From NCBI GenBank assembly GCA_900553185.1, contig USCT01000001.1:1-64000 (forward strand): DNA of 64,000 bases. The letters run 5' to 3'. Shown here in pieces: positions 28,230 to 37,447 of the stretch. The position numbers were made by a program, and so were the translations under genes. This stretch comes from an uncultured Bacteroides sp. Lineage in GTDB: Bacteria > Bacteroidota > Bacteroidia > Bacteroidales > Bacteroidaceae. Below the pieces are notes generated by a model that worked only from the letters and a program-made list of their open reading frames with translations, was not told the DNA's origin and ran no database searches. Each line of letters begins with the position of its first letter. Positions within the stretch are counted from its first letter, which is position 1.

Positions 28230-29402
28230 ATGAAGAAACAGATTGCAATTTTAGGTTCGACGGGTTCTATCGGCACACAGGCGTTGAAAGTTATTGCCGA
28301 ACATCCCGATCTGTATGAAGTGTACGCATTGACAGCTAACAATAAAGTGGAACTGCTGGCTGAACAGGCACGAAAGTTCCGGCCGGAAGCTGTTGTCATA
28401 GCCAATCCGGATAAATATTCACAGCTTAAGGAAGCACTTTCGGATTTGCCGGTTAAGGTTTATGCCGGCGCCGATGCCTTGGCGCAGATAGTGGAGTCCG
28501 GTCCGATTGACATTGTGCTGACAGCCATGGTAGGTTATGCCGGCTTGAAGCCTACAATCAATGCCATCAAGGCCGGAAAGATCATCGCGCTGGCTAATAA
28601 GGAAACAATGGTCGTGGCAGGTGAACTGGTCAATTCACTGGCCGCCAAGTACCGGGCCCCTATTTTACCGGTCGATTCGGAACATTCGGCTATTTTTCAG
28701 TGCCTGGAGGTGAATAACCCGATACATAAGATTATTCTTACCGCTTCGGGAGGACCTTTCCGCACGTTTTCGATGGAACAGCTGCAGACGGTTACCAAGG
28801 AACAGGCGCTGAAGCATCCCAACTGGAGTATGGGAGCCAAGATAACGGTCGATTCTGCTTCCATGATGAATAAGGGATTTGAAGTAATCGAGGCCAAATG
28901 GCTGTTCGGCGTCCGTCCGGAACAGATAGAGGTGGTGGTTCATCCGCAGTCTGTCATTCATTCCATGGTGGAATACGTGGACGGGGCTGTCAAGGCTCAG
29001 TTGGGAGTACCCGATATGCGTTTGCCTATTCAGTACGCTTTTTCGTATCCGAAGCGGGAAACGTTGTCTGGCGAACGGCTGGATTTCGTGAAATGTCATA
29101 CACTCACTTTTGAGGCTCCCGATACAACTCGTTTCCGTAACCTGGCGTTGGCATACGAGGCTCTCCATCAGGGAGGAAATATGCCGTGCATTGTCAATGC
29201 GGCGAACGAAGTGGTTGTGGCCGCTTTCCTGAAGGATCAGATTTCGTTCCTGGGTATGAGCGATGTCATCGAAAAGACCATGGGAAGGGTTACCTTTATT
29301 CAGACTCCTACTTACGAGGATTATGTGGAGACCGATGCCCTGGCACGGCGTGTAGCAGCCGAAATGGTCATTAACGGAGCTGTCAACCGAATAAAAAATT
29401 AA
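28230..29402 (+). CDS. dxr: 1-deoxy-D-xylulose 5-phosphate reductoisomerase
   Basis: Converts DXP to methylerythritol 4-phosphate, the committed step of the MEP isoprenoid pathway. The 390-residue protein shows the NADPH-binding motif GSTGSIGTQAL at about residues 8-18, metal-binding PVDSEHSA, and the flexible-loop segment HPQSVIHSMVEY. Length and start fit the family. Placed 5 bp after the M23 peptidase gene and 34 bp before rseP. Confidence 0.97.
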   Translation: MKKQIAILGSTGSIGTQALKVIAEHPDLYEVYALTANNKVELLAEQARKFRPEAVVIANPDKYSQLKEALSDLPVKVYAGADALAQIVESGPIDIVLTAMVGYAGLKPTINAIKAGKIIALANKETMVVAGELVNSLAAKYRAPILPVDSEHSAIFQCLEVNNPIHKIILTASGGPFRTFSMEQLQTVTKEQALKHPNWSMGAKITVDSASMMNKGFEVIEAKWLFGVRPEQIEVVVHPQSVIHSMVEYVDGAVKAQLGVPDMRLPIQYAFSYPKRETLSGERLDFVKCHTLTFEAPDTTRFRNLALAYEALHQGGNMPCIVNAANEVVVAAFLKDQISFLGMSDVIEKTMGRVTFIQTPTYEDYVETDALARRVAAEMVINGAVNRIKN

Positions 29403-29436
29403 TTATTAACACAGAAGTAAAAGAAGTAAATTGTAG

Positions 29437-30774
29437 ATGGAAACATTTTTGATTCGTGCCCTTCAATTGATTCTCAGCCTTTCGTTGCTGGTCATCATTC
29501 ATGAAGGAGGACACTTTTTCTTTGCACGTCTGTTTAAGATACGTGTGGAGAAATTCTATATCTTTTTCGATCCCTGGTTTTCGCTGTTCAAGTACAAACC
29601 GAAAAACAGTGATACGGAATATGGAGTAGGGTGGTTGCCGTTAGGCGGTTACTGCAAGATTTCGGGAATGATTGACGAATCGATGGATACGGAACAGATG
29701 AAACAGCCGGCACAGCCGTGGGAGTTCCGTTCCAAACCGGCCTGGCAGCGTCTGTTGGTGATGATTGGCGGAGTACTGATGAATTTTCTGTTGGCTCTGT
29801 TCATTTATTCCATGATCCTTTTTACGTGGGGAGATTCGTACATTGCCCTGAAGGACATGACCTATGGTATGAAATTCAACGAAACGGCCAAGCAGATTGG
29901 ATTTCGTGACGGTGATATTCTGAAGGCAGCCGATGGAGAGCCGTTGGAACGGTTTAATGTGGATATGCTCCGTAGCATTGTAGATGCACGTGAGGTGACG
30001 GTGATTCGTGACGGACAGGAGAAGAAAATCCTGATGCCGGAAATCAGTCTGCTGGACATCGCGAAGGAAGATCCTCCATTCGTGGATATACTTTACCCGA
30101 ATGTCGTAGATTCAGTATGGGCAGACGGCGGATTTGCCAAGGCCGGTGTGATGGCAGGCGATACGCTACTGGCTGTAAACGGAGTGGCTCTGGATTCGTG
30201 GAATGATTTTGTGAATCAGTTGTCTACGCTACAGGCAAAGGCCGAACTGGAGAAACAGACAAGCGCGACTTTCAGCCTGGTTTATGCCCGTGCGGGAATG
30301 CGTGATACGGTACAGGTACAGACCAACTCTAATTTTAAGGTAGGAGCGGAAATGCATCTGGATTACAAGCCTACCGTTCTGACCTACAATTTCTTCTCTT
30401 CGTTCCCGGCCGGTGTAACCCTTGGTATCAATACCTTGAAGGGCTATGTGAACGACATGAAGTATGTCTTTACGAAGGAGGGAGCCAAGAGTGTGGGAGG
30501 ATTCGGAACCATCGGAAGTATTTTCCCGAAAGTATGGGACTGGCCACGTTTCTGGTCGATGACGGCTTTTCTGTCTATCATTCTGGCTTTCATGAATATT
30601 TTGCCTATTCCGGCATTGGACGGTGGACACGTATTGTTCCTGCTCTATGAGATCATAGCTCGCCGGAAACCGAGCGACAAATTCCTGGAGTATGCACAGA
30701 TGGTAGGTATGTTTCTGCTTTTTGCTCTGTTGATTTGGGCAAACTTTAACGATGTACTGAGATTCCTGTTCTAA
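29437..30774 (+). CDS. rseP: Site-2 zinc metalloprotease RseP
   Basis: Intramembrane protease that cuts anti-sigma factors or signal-peptide remnants. The 445-residue protein has the active site HEGGH (residues 22-26) in the first helix, a PDZ region with AGDTLLAVNG in the middle, and the second metal motif NILPIPALDGGH near the C-terminus. Four membrane helices are evident. It is the last gene of the tsaB operon; the dxr-rseP pair is widespread. The following S9 gene has its own promoter. Confidence 0.96.
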   Translation: METFLIRALQLILSLSLLVIIHEGGHFFFARLFKIRVEKFYIFFDPWFSLFKYKPKNSDTEYGVGWLPLGGYCKISGMIDESMDTEQMKQPAQPWEFRSKPAWQRLLVMIGGVLMNFLLALFIYSMILFTWGDSYIALKDMTYGMKFNETAKQIGFRDGDILKAADGEPLERFNVDMLRSIVDAREVTVIRDGQEKKILMPEISLLDIAKEDPPFVDILYPNVVDSVWADGGFAKAGVMAGDTLLAVNGVALDSWNDFVNQLSTLQAKAELEKQTSATFSLVYARAGMRDTVQVQTNSNFKVGAEMHLDYKPTVLTYNFFSSFPAGVTLGINTLKGYVNDMKYVFTKEGAKSVGGFGTIGSIFPKVWDWPRFWSMTAFLSIILAFMNILPIPALDGGHVLFLLYEIIARRKPSDKFLEYAQMVGMFLLFALLIWANFNDVLRFLF

Positions 30775-30837
30775 GCACAAGCTTTTATTTGGATACTTTC
30801 CGGAAGGCGGTTAATAACTTTTTCTTGAAGTTTTGCT

Positions 30838-30845
30838 TATCTTTG
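30838..30845 (+). promoter_or_regulatory. -7 element of the second S9 peptidase gene
   Basis: TATCTTTG matches the Bacteroides -7 consensus, 25 bp before the first start codon; no good TTG at the right spacing. Confidence 0.45.
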
Positions 30846-30869
30846 TAACATTATTTATTACAAAAAAGC

Positions 30870-33314
30870 ATGTACATGAGAAAAATGTTGTTAACCGCCT
30901 TGCTTGTTGGCGCAATTTGCTGGCAAGCTTCGCCTGTGCAGTCGCAAGAGAGATTGCCTGAATACTTGCAGGCAGAGAAATTTACGGGTGCAAAGCTGAA
31001 GAACATGCTGTTTTCTACCACGGTAGATCCGCATTGGTTTCAGCAGGGCACCCGTTTCTGGTTTGAGTATAAGACAAGTGAAGGAAAGTTCTGGTATGTC
31101 GTTGATCCCGCTGCCCGCAGCAAGACACCGCTTTTCGACCGGGATGAACTGGCTGCCCAGTTGAGTGAAATCGTACAGGACCCGTTTGAAGCACGTCATT
31201 TACCCGTGGCAAACCTTAAAGTAAAGGAAGACGGGCGTACGTTTACGTTCGAAGTGACTTCCAGTCGCGATGCGAAACCGGAGAAAGACGAAAAAGGTAA
31301 AAAATCGGAAAAGAAGAAAGAAGTATTCTACTTTTCTTATGACTATCCGAGCCGGAAACTGACTCACCTGAAAGACGGTAAGGAGGAACCTAAACCTTTG
31401 AGATGGGCTTCTGTATCGCCCGACGGAAAGAGTGTGGTCTATGCCAAGGACTGCAACCTGTACCGTATGAGTATTGAGGATTACCGGAAGGCACAGAAAG
31501 ACGAGAAGGACAGTACCATCGTCGAGACACAGCTGACTACTGACGGTATGCCCGATTTCGGCTATGGAATACCGTACAGTATGCTGAATACGGATACGCT
31601 ATGCAACGGCAAGCGCCGGGGTGTATGGGGATGCTGGTCGCCCGACTCTAAATATTTTGTGACTGTTGTTTCAGACAATCGGGCAGTCAAGCCGCTTTGG
31701 GTCATCAATTCCATCGCAGAACCGCGTCCTACCCTGGAAACCTATAAATATCAGATGCCGGGAGAAATGGAAGCTCCCGAAGATCATCTTTACTTGTTTG
31801 ATATGACTGCCAATACACGGAAGGAAATCCGTACGGCTGCCTGGAAAAACCAGTCGCTGGATTTATCCTATCGTCCCAGGGAGCAGAAACAGCGCGATCA
31901 GGAACTGGTTCCTAACATCTGGCAGGGAGACAACAACCGTTTCTTCGTCATCCGCAGCAGCCGTGACCTGCACCGTATCGATGTCTGTACGTATACCGTC
32001 GGTCAGGATTCCATTGTGCCGATTGTCAGGGAACGGATGAATACCTATCAGGAAACCCGTCCGATTCAGGTATTCGATGGCGGAAAGGAATTTATTCAGT
32101 GGAGTGAGCGTGACGGTTGGGCTCACCTGTACCTGTACGATGACAAAGGAAACCTGAAGAACCGCATTACGAAAGGTCCCTGGCACGTAGAGGAGGTATT
32201 GAAGGTAGATCAGGCTACCCGTACGATTTACTTTACGGCTAATGGCCGTGAGAAAGGAGAAAATCCATATTACGAGCATTTATACAAGGTAAATGCCGAT
32301 GGTAGCGGACTGAAACTGCTCACTTCGGGCAATTTCTTCCATCAGGTAGAGGTTGATGATGAGGCTCGTTTCATTGTAGATAACTATTCACGGGTGAACA
32401 CGGTTCCCTGTACCGATGTGATAGACCGTAACGGAAACAAGGTGATGACCCTGCAGGAGAGTGATTTCTCTCAATTGAAAGCTGCGGGCTATCAGTTTCC
32501 GGAACTCTTTACCGTAAAGGCGGCCGATGGAGTGACCGACTTGTATGGCGTGATGTACAAGCCTTTCAATTTCGATTCTACCAAGGTTTATCCGATTATT
32601 GACTATGTATATCCGGGTCCGCAGGTGGAAGCGGTGTATTATCCGTTCACCCGTATGAGCGTACGTACCGACCGTCTGGCCCAGGCTGGTTTCATCGTGA
32701 TTTCCGTAGGACAACGGGGTGGACATCCGAGCCGTTCGAAGTGGTATCACAACTACGGTTACGGCAACATGCGTGATTATCCGTTGGCCGACCACAAGGC
32801 GGCTGTAGAGCAGCTGGCTGCCCGTTATCCGTTTATTGATATCAACCGGGTGGGAATTCACGGACATTCCGGCGGTGGCTTCATGTCGACAGCAGCTATC
32901 TGTCAGTATCCGGATTTCTACAAGGCAGCCGTATCGTGTGCCGGAAACCATGACAACCGGATTTATAACCGCTGGTGGAGTGAGACGCATCACGGGGTGA
33001 AAGAGGAAATCACCGAGAAAGGTGATACCATCTTCGCGTACAAGATTGCCACGAATCCGGAAATCGTGAAACAGTTGAAGGGACACCTGATGCTGGTACA
33101 CGGAGATATTGACAACAACGTGCATCCGGGCAATACCATCCGGGTAGTGAATGCCCTGATTCAGGCCAACAAGCGTTTCGAGATGTTACTCTTGCCGGGC
33201 CAGCGTCATGCTTTTGGCAATATGGATGAGTATTTCTACTGGCGCATGGTGGATTTCTTCTCGAAATACCTGAAAGGTAAGCAGGAGGATTCGGTGGATA
33301 TTCCGCAACGGTAG
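30870..33314 (+). CDS. Exported S9 dipeptidyl peptidase IV-type peptidase
   Basis: An 814-residue protein with signal peptide (about 1-25), a long beta-propeller with a charged Lys/Glu-rich insert (about 130-150), and an alpha/beta hydrolase domain (about 560-805). The nucleophile is Ser667 in GHSGGG; the acid lies in HGDIDNNVHP and the histidine in GQRHAF. It likely removes dipeptides in the periplasm, allowing use of peptides as carbon and nitrogen. It stands alone between rseP and a strong terminator. A second ATG two codons in (30876) gives an equally good signal peptide. Confidence 0.9.
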   Translation: MYMRKMLLTALLVGAICWQASPVQSQERLPEYLQAEKFTGAKLKNMLFSTTVDPHWFQQGTRFWFEYKTSEGKFWYVVDPAARSKTPLFDRDELAAQLSEIVQDPFEARHLPVANLKVKEDGRTFTFEVTSSRDAKPEKDEKGKKSEKKKEVFYFSYDYPSRKLTHLKDGKEEPKPLRWASVSPDGKSVVYAKDCNLYRMSIEDYRKAQKDEKDSTIVETQLTTDGMPDFGYGIPYSMLNTDTLCNGKRRGVWGCWSPDSKYFVTVVSDNRAVKPLWVINSIAEPRPTLETYKYQMPGEMEAPEDHLYLFDMTANTRKEIRTAAWKNQSLDLSYRPREQKQRDQELVPNIWQGDNNRFFVIRSSRDLHRIDVCTYTVGQDSIVPIVRERMNTYQETRPIQVFDGGKEFIQWSERDGWAHLYLYDDKGNLKNRITKGPWHVEEVLKVDQATRTIYFTANGREKGENPYYEHLYKVNADGSGLKLLTSGNFFHQVEVDDEARFIVDNYSRVNTVPCTDVIDRNGNKVMTLQESDFSQLKAAGYQFPELFTVKAADGVTDLYGVMYKPFNFDSTKVYPIIDYVYPGPQVEAVYYPFTRMSVRTDRLAQAGFIVISVGQRGGHPSRSKWYHNYGYGNMRDYPLADHKAAVEQLAARYPFIDINRVGIHGHSGGGFMSTAAICQYPDFYKAAVSCAGNHDNRIYNRWWSETHHGVKEEITEKGDTIFAYKIATNPEIVKQLKGHLMLVHGDIDNNVHPGNTIRVVNALIQANKRFEMLLLPGQRHAFGNMDEYFYWRMVDFFSKYLKGKQEDSVDIPQR

Positions 33315-33406
33315 ATTGATTTTCCGTTCGGGATCTGTTCGCCCGAAAACGCAAGATAAGTTTTTGAGCTACTTGGTCTACAAGTAGTTCCCAGGGAAAG
33401 AATACA

Positions 33407-33457
33407 AATCGTCCCGCCTTGCTCCTAATTATGGGAGCGGGGCGGGACGATTCTTTT
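33407..33457 (+). terminator. Terminator of the second S9 peptidase gene
   Basis: Twelve-base arms 33407-33418 and 33441-33452 pair perfectly, with an inner GCTCC/GGAGC stem, followed by a T-rich tail (33451-33458). Very stable. Confidence 0.88.
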
Positions 33458-33458
33458 T

Positions 33459-33671
33459 CGGTTTGTTTCAACCTATATGATTCGTTCCCATAAGGCAAAG
33501 TCCGGAATTCCCGTAGACTTGGAAAACAAATCCCCACTAAATTTCTACTGAGCCGGTTTCAGCCGAAAAACGAACTCATGTTTCCATGTAGACGAACGGA
33601 TGTTTTATTGAAAATAAACGGACAAATGGAATCGAACGAACGTTCGTTTCTCCGACGGGCGGAACGGACAT
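33459..33671. other. Gene-free stretch with a 14 bp palindrome
   Basis: Between the S9 terminator and the RNA terminator no gene is seen. A perfect palindrome AACGAACGTTCGTT sits at 33635-33648; its function is unknown. Confidence 0.5.
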
Positions 33672-33700
33672 AAAAAAAGCGTTGTTCATCTGAACACCGC
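33672..33700 (-). terminator. Terminator of the candidate RNA
   Basis: Stem of GCG and TGTTC pairs with one mismatch (33679-33687 with 33692-33700), loop of four, then seven T on the minus strand. Confidence 0.75.
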
Positions 33701-34011
33701 CGAACTCCTAAAGAACCCCCAATTAAGGGTTCTTGCGTCTAAAACATCTAGTTGTTGTGTTTGTTATCCTTCTTCCTTAAAAGCAATTTACCTAAAACCT
33801 ATTTCAAACCTTAAATCCTGAAAAACTTCTTAATCTTTACCTTAATTATTCCTAATACCTATTTTTGTACCTATTAATTAACCTAATACCTAAACTAAAA
33901 TTGCTTTTTACCTTAAATCTAATACCTAAATAATTAAGTCTAATACCTTAAAATCTAATACCTTTAGTTATCTCTAGTCTGTTGTTTATTTATCAGTGGT
34001 TTCACAACCAC
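33672..34011 (-). ncRNA. Candidate non-coding RNA with AGGT repeats
   Basis: About 340 bases between the convergent S9 and nrdG genes with every mark of an independent RNA gene and no reading frame. A near-consensus promoter (34016-34045) would start it at about 34010. The 5' end forms a 6 bp hairpin with a GTGA loop (33996-34011). The middle (about 33786-33966) is AT-rich and hardly structured and contains AGGT twelve times, five of them as GGTATTAG (33852, 33883, 33919, 33940, 33955 are the low ends). Next comes an 8 bp hairpin (33711-33734), then a terminator with a run of seven T (33672-33700). I know no family name for it. Many equal single-stranded sites suggest it binds a protein or several RNAs. 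Confidence 0.6.
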
Positions 34012-34015
34012 ATTG

Positions 34016-34045
34016 CAAAGGTATTTCTTTTTCCATTATCTGCAA
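34016..34045 (-). promoter_or_regulatory. Promoter of the candidate RNA
   Basis: On the minus strand TTG (34043-34045) is followed after 19 bp by TACCTTTG (34016-34023), a consensus Bacteroides promoter. It lies downstream of nrdG and points away from it, so it cannot serve nrdG. Confidence 0.7.
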
Positions 34046-34127
34046 TACGTGGATGAAAGTTTCTTCAGAAAAGCCTTGTTTTCTTGATTTATGTCATGCA
34101 ACATAAAAAACGGGCTTTTGTGGAGGC

Positions 34128-34589
34128 CTATTTCAGGGGGATAATGCGCTGGTTACTGCTTCCTCGAAAGGAGAGGTGCGGTGAATAAAGATTCTGTATA
34201 AACCGTCCGTCTACCAGTACATTGATGTATTCGAGCAACGGTTTCCGCAAGGGATCGCCGCATAACTCTTCGTATGTGTATCCGGTGTAGCACCAGATGT
34301 TCTGGTGTGTCTCTTCGCTGATGCGTCTGAGTATGCGGCCGAACTCCTGGGGGTTGTAGAACGGATCTCCGCCTGAGAACGTGATTCCATCGAGCAGCGG
34401 ATTGCTGTTTATTTCACGGATGATAGAGGTCAGCACCTCGTCTGTCAGCGGTTTTCCGGCCTGCGGATTCCAGGATTCCGGATTGTGACAACCCTTGCAG
34501 CGATGGGAGCATCCGGCCAGATAGATGGAGTAACGGATGCCTTCACCGTCGACAATGGTTTCGGGATAGGTATATAAATAATGTAACAT
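34128..34589 (-). CDS. nrdG: Anaerobic ribonucleotide reductase activating protein
   Basis: Radical-SAM enzyme that installs the glycyl radical on NrdD. The 153-residue protein has the cluster motif CSHRCKGC (Cys27, Cys31, Cys34) binding a 4Fe-4S cluster, and the GGE-like segment FSGGDPF that contacts S-adenosylmethionine. Gene lies 17 bp after nrdD, same operon, same riboswitch control. Confidence 0.96.
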   Translation of the reverse strand: MLHYLYTYPETIVDGEGIRYSIYLAGCSHRCKGCHNPESWNPQAGKPLTDEVLTSIIREINSNPLLDGITFSGGDPFYNPQEFGRILRRISEETHQNIWCYTGYTYEELCGDPLRKPLLEYINVLVDGRFIQNLYSPHLSFRGSSNQRIIPLK

Positions 34590-34606
34590 ACCCTGGATGT
34601 TTTCAG

Positions 34607-36994
34607 TTATCCGTGTTTTACACGGTCGTGCTCTTCGGCCCGCTTGGCAGAATTCCAGCTGTTCAGGTCGCCTGTCAGGTAGCCGGTGATGCGTCGCATG
34701 CGCAGGATGTTTTCGCTGTTACAGATGGGGCACTTGTCGTAGATGACACCCTTGTACCCGCAATTGTGGCAGGTATCTACCGGATGGTTGAGGGAGCCGT
34801 AGCCGATACCTTCGTCGTGCATCACCTTGACAATTTTGGCAATGGCCTTGATGTTTTTCTTGGCTTCTCCGTCCAACTCTACATACGTGATGTGTCCGCC
34901 GCGGGTCAGGGCATGGAAAGGAGCCTCGCACTTGATTTTTTCGACAATGGTAATCGGTTCCTTGACATCCACATGGAAGGAATTGACGTAATAGTCGCGG
35001 TCGTTTACGCCCGGGATGATGCCGTATTTCCGTTTGTCCATCTTGGTAAAGCGTCCGGAAAGTCCTTCGGCCGGTGTTGCCAGGATGGAGTAGTTCAGGT
35101 GATATTTGGCCTTGTATTCATCGGCCACCTTGTTCATTTCCAGAACGGCGTCGTACAGGGTTTGCCAGGCTTTCCGGTTATGTCCGTGTCCCTGACCGTA
35201 AAGGGCGACCATGGCATTGTGTCCGCCGATGAATCCGATTCCCAGGGTCCCCTGTTTCAATACATCGCCTACCTCGTCGTTCGGGTTGAGCTTGCCTCCT
35301 CCTTTCCATACATCATTTCCCATCATGAACGGGAACTGACGGGCCAGTGCCGTACGCTGGTACTGATAGCGTGCGTACAATTGTTCGGCTATAAAGGCGG
35401 CCATGCGGTGTACGGCTTCCAGGAACAGCGAACGTGCGGTGCTTTCCACATCGACGGTCTGGTCCTGAGCTGCCATTTTTTCGGCTTTCTGACGGGCATC
35501 GATGGCCAGTCGTGGCATGTTCATGGTAGTGAACGAGAGGTTTCCTCTTCCCAGCGAAGTCTTTTCTCCGTTCAGGTTCTCGAATACACGGGTACGGCAT
35601 CCCATGGTAGCCAGTTCGTAGCGGTAACGCTTGGGGTCGTCCGCCTTCCAGCTTTCGTGCCGGTTGAACGGGGTATCCAGGAACATGAAATTCGGGAAAA
35701 GCGCTTTGGCCGTGGTCTGGCATGCTTTCAGAAACAGGTCGAAGTTAGGGGTCTCAAACGTTATTTTACCTTCCATGGCCGCTTCGAAATTTTCCATGGC
35801 CCGTTTGTAGTCGGCTTCCGAATAAGATACTCCGTCCTTGATCTTAAAGATCTGGATGGGAAATACAGGCACTTCACCTCGTGTACCCAAGCCTTCGATG
35901 GTGGCTTTCAGCAGTTCTTCCATCACCATGCGTCCCTCGGCCGAGGTATCGGTTCCGTAGTTGATGGAGCTGAATACCACCTGATTACCTCCGCGTGAGT
36001 GCATGGTGTTCAGGTTGTGGATAAATCCTTCCATGGCCTGATGGGTGTCTTTCCGGGTTTGCTGGTAAGCTTTTTCCAGAATGTGGTCCAGTTCTTCGTG
36101 TGTAAGGGCGTATTGATCGTTCTGCAGGCTTTCCAGCAGGGAAGAGATGGCCTGTGCGTCCGGCTTTATGCCGGTCAGCTTCTGCCGCACCAGTTCGAGC
36201 GCCTCTTTCTCGTTCAGCGAGGCGCCTTTCATTTCCAGGTAGAAGGAAAGGGTAGAGGCTACAGCCTTCTGATAGGTTTTCAGAACCCCTTTTGCCATGA
36301 AGAAGTCGAAAGCCGGAATGGCCTGCCCACCGTGCTGTTCGTTCTGGTTGGTCTGGAAAATAATGGTAGCCAGGGTAGCGTAGCTTTGGATGGACTGCGG
36401 GGTACGGATGCTTCCGTTCTTGGTGTGGAAGCCCCGTTCGAACAGGTCGTCCAGGTCGTATTGGATGCACGTTGTTGTTTTGGTCGGGTAGTAATCCAGG
36501 TCATGGATGTGGATGTCTCCCAGCTGGTGCGCTTCCGCATACGGTTTCGGGAGCAGGTATTTATAGGTATAATCTTTTGTTACTTCCGAGGCGAAAGTCA
36601 TCATTTGTCCTGCTGGAGTATGGCTGGACATGTTGGCGTTGCTCAGGTTGACGTCGTTCTTGTCGATGGCGACAATTCCGTCCATGATATGTTTGATCTG
36701 CGTCTTCCGGTCGCGTTCCGTATTTCTCCATTGCCGGTAGATGATGTATTTCTTGGCTACTTCCGGTTGTACCCTCATCAGTTCCGTTTCTACCAGGTCC
36801 TGGATGTCTTCTACTCCGATGGTAGGCTGCTGGAAATGGTTGATGACCCGTCGGGTGATTTCATCAATCAGTTCTTCCTGGTTGTTCAGTCCTGTAGCGG
36901 TAAAGGCTTTACCGATGGCGTTCGAAATTTTGTGGGCCGAAAAGTTTTCCCGCTTTCCGTCACGTTTGATGATGCAGATGTCTTTTACGTTCAT
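34607..36994 (-). CDS. nrdD: Anaerobic (class III) ribonucleoside-triphosphate reductase
   Basis: Makes deoxyribonucleotides without oxygen by a glycyl radical. The 795-residue protein starts with an ATP-cone allosteric domain (about 5-95). The catalytic barrel follows, with a zinc site near the end (CHNCG and CPICN). The radical glycine is Gly771 in RRITGYL, 25 residues from the C-terminus. It is followed by nrdG after 17 bp. The leader is a cobalamin riboswitch (37102-37279), so expression should fall when vitamin B12 is plentiful. Confidence 0.97.
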   Translation of the reverse strand: MNVKDICIIKRDGKRENFSAHKISNAIGKAFTATGLNNQEELIDEITRRVINHFQQPTIGVEDIQDLVETELMRVQPEVAKKYIIYRQWRNTERDRKTQIKHIMDGIVAIDKNDVNLSNANMSSHTPAGQMMTFASEVTKDYTYKYLLPKPYAEAHQLGDIHIHDLDYYPTKTTTCIQYDLDDLFERGFHTKNGSIRTPQSIQSYATLATIIFQTNQNEQHGGQAIPAFDFFMAKGVLKTYQKAVASTLSFYLEMKGASLNEKEALELVRQKLTGIKPDAQAISSLLESLQNDQYALTHEELDHILEKAYQQTRKDTHQAMEGFIHNLNTMHSRGGNQVVFSSINYGTDTSAEGRMVMEELLKATIEGLGTRGEVPVFPIQIFKIKDGVSYSEADYKRAMENFEAAMEGKITFETPNFDLFLKACQTTAKALFPNFMFLDTPFNRHESWKADDPKRYRYELATMGCRTRVFENLNGEKTSLGRGNLSFTTMNMPRLAIDARQKAEKMAAQDQTVDVESTARSLFLEAVHRMAAFIAEQLYARYQYQRTALARQFPFMMGNDVWKGGGKLNPNDEVGDVLKQGTLGIGFIGGHNAMVALYGQGHGHNRKAWQTLYDAVLEMNKVADEYKAKYHLNYSILATPAEGLSGRFTKMDKRKYGIIPGVNDRDYYVNSFHVDVKEPITIVEKIKCEAPFHALTRGGHITYVELDGEAKKNIKAIAKIVKVMHDEGIGYGSLNHPVDTCHNCGYKGVIYDKCPICNSENILRMRRITGYLTGDLNSWNSAKRAEEHDRVKHG

Positions 36995-37101
36995 GAGGTT
37001 GTTTGTTTAGTCTTTGCCTGGCCGGTTACAGAGTCGGGCGTACTGGAATCTGTAACTGCCAGGAAAAGTTGGGATGAAATAAAAAGTATAAAAATGCTTC
37101 T

Positions 37102-37279
37102 GCTTTTCGTGGCAGGTCTTCTGACTGATCTCTCCCCTCGGTCGTACCTTCCCGCCGATACGAAACCGGCAGTGGTTGCCTTAGACATCGTCCGGGGTTC
37201 GTCAAGAATCACAGCAGCGGGTACTGTTGCCGAATCTCGCGGCATTCCCTTTTGAAACTTGTGCGTTACCTTGAAAAGC
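37102..37279 (-). promoter_or_regulatory. Cobalamin (B12) riboswitch upstream of nrdDG
   Basis: On the minus strand the leader has the classic features in order: AAAGGGAATGCC (about 37243-37254), the core GCAACAGTACCCGCTGCTGT (about 37211-37230), GGGAAGG, and the B12 box AGTCAGAAGACCTGCC (about 37111-37126). The ends can pair: GCTTTTC at 37273-37279 with GAAAAGC at 37102-37108 (P1). A Bacteroides -7 element TATCTTTG at 37284-37291 would start the transcript right at P1. Binding of adenosylcobalamin is expected to repress nrdD and nrdG. About 107 bp lie between the switch and the nrdD start. Confidence 0.92.
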
Positions 37280-37283
37280 GAAA

Positions 37284-37291
37284 CAAAGATA
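37284..37291 (-). promoter_or_regulatory. -7 element of nrdDG
   Basis: TATCTTTG on the minus strand just before the riboswitch; no clear -33 TTG. Confidence 0.5.
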
Positions 37292-37355
37292 GGAAAAAGA
37301 ATGAATTAAAAAAATAGCATGTTCCAGTTTGTTGTCTAAATTGGAAGACTCTGAA

Positions 37356-37399
37356 AATAAAAATCCCGTTTATACGCCATCTGAGTGGTATAAACGGGA
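37356..37399 (-). terminator. Terminator of the cca/pcnB-type gene
   Basis: Perfect 12 bp arms at 37364-37375 and 37388-37399, followed on the minus strand by TTTTTATTTT. The gene ends 49 bp upstream. Confidence 0.85.
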
Positions 37400-37447
37400 A
37401 CTGTTATTTATATTGATTTTTTGTTTTGGAAAAGTGGATAATTCTTT

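Noticed and set aside
33711..33734. AAGAACCC/GGGTTCTT hairpin considered as a terminator by itself
   Set aside because: No T-run follows on either strand; it is better seen as an internal hairpin of the candidate RNA, whose real terminator is at 33672-33700.
34613..37255. Long plus-strand open frames (461 and 418 codons) opposite nrdD
   Set aside because: They are antisense to a complete, unmistakable nrdD and riboswitch; their translations look like mirror images of codon bias and match no family.
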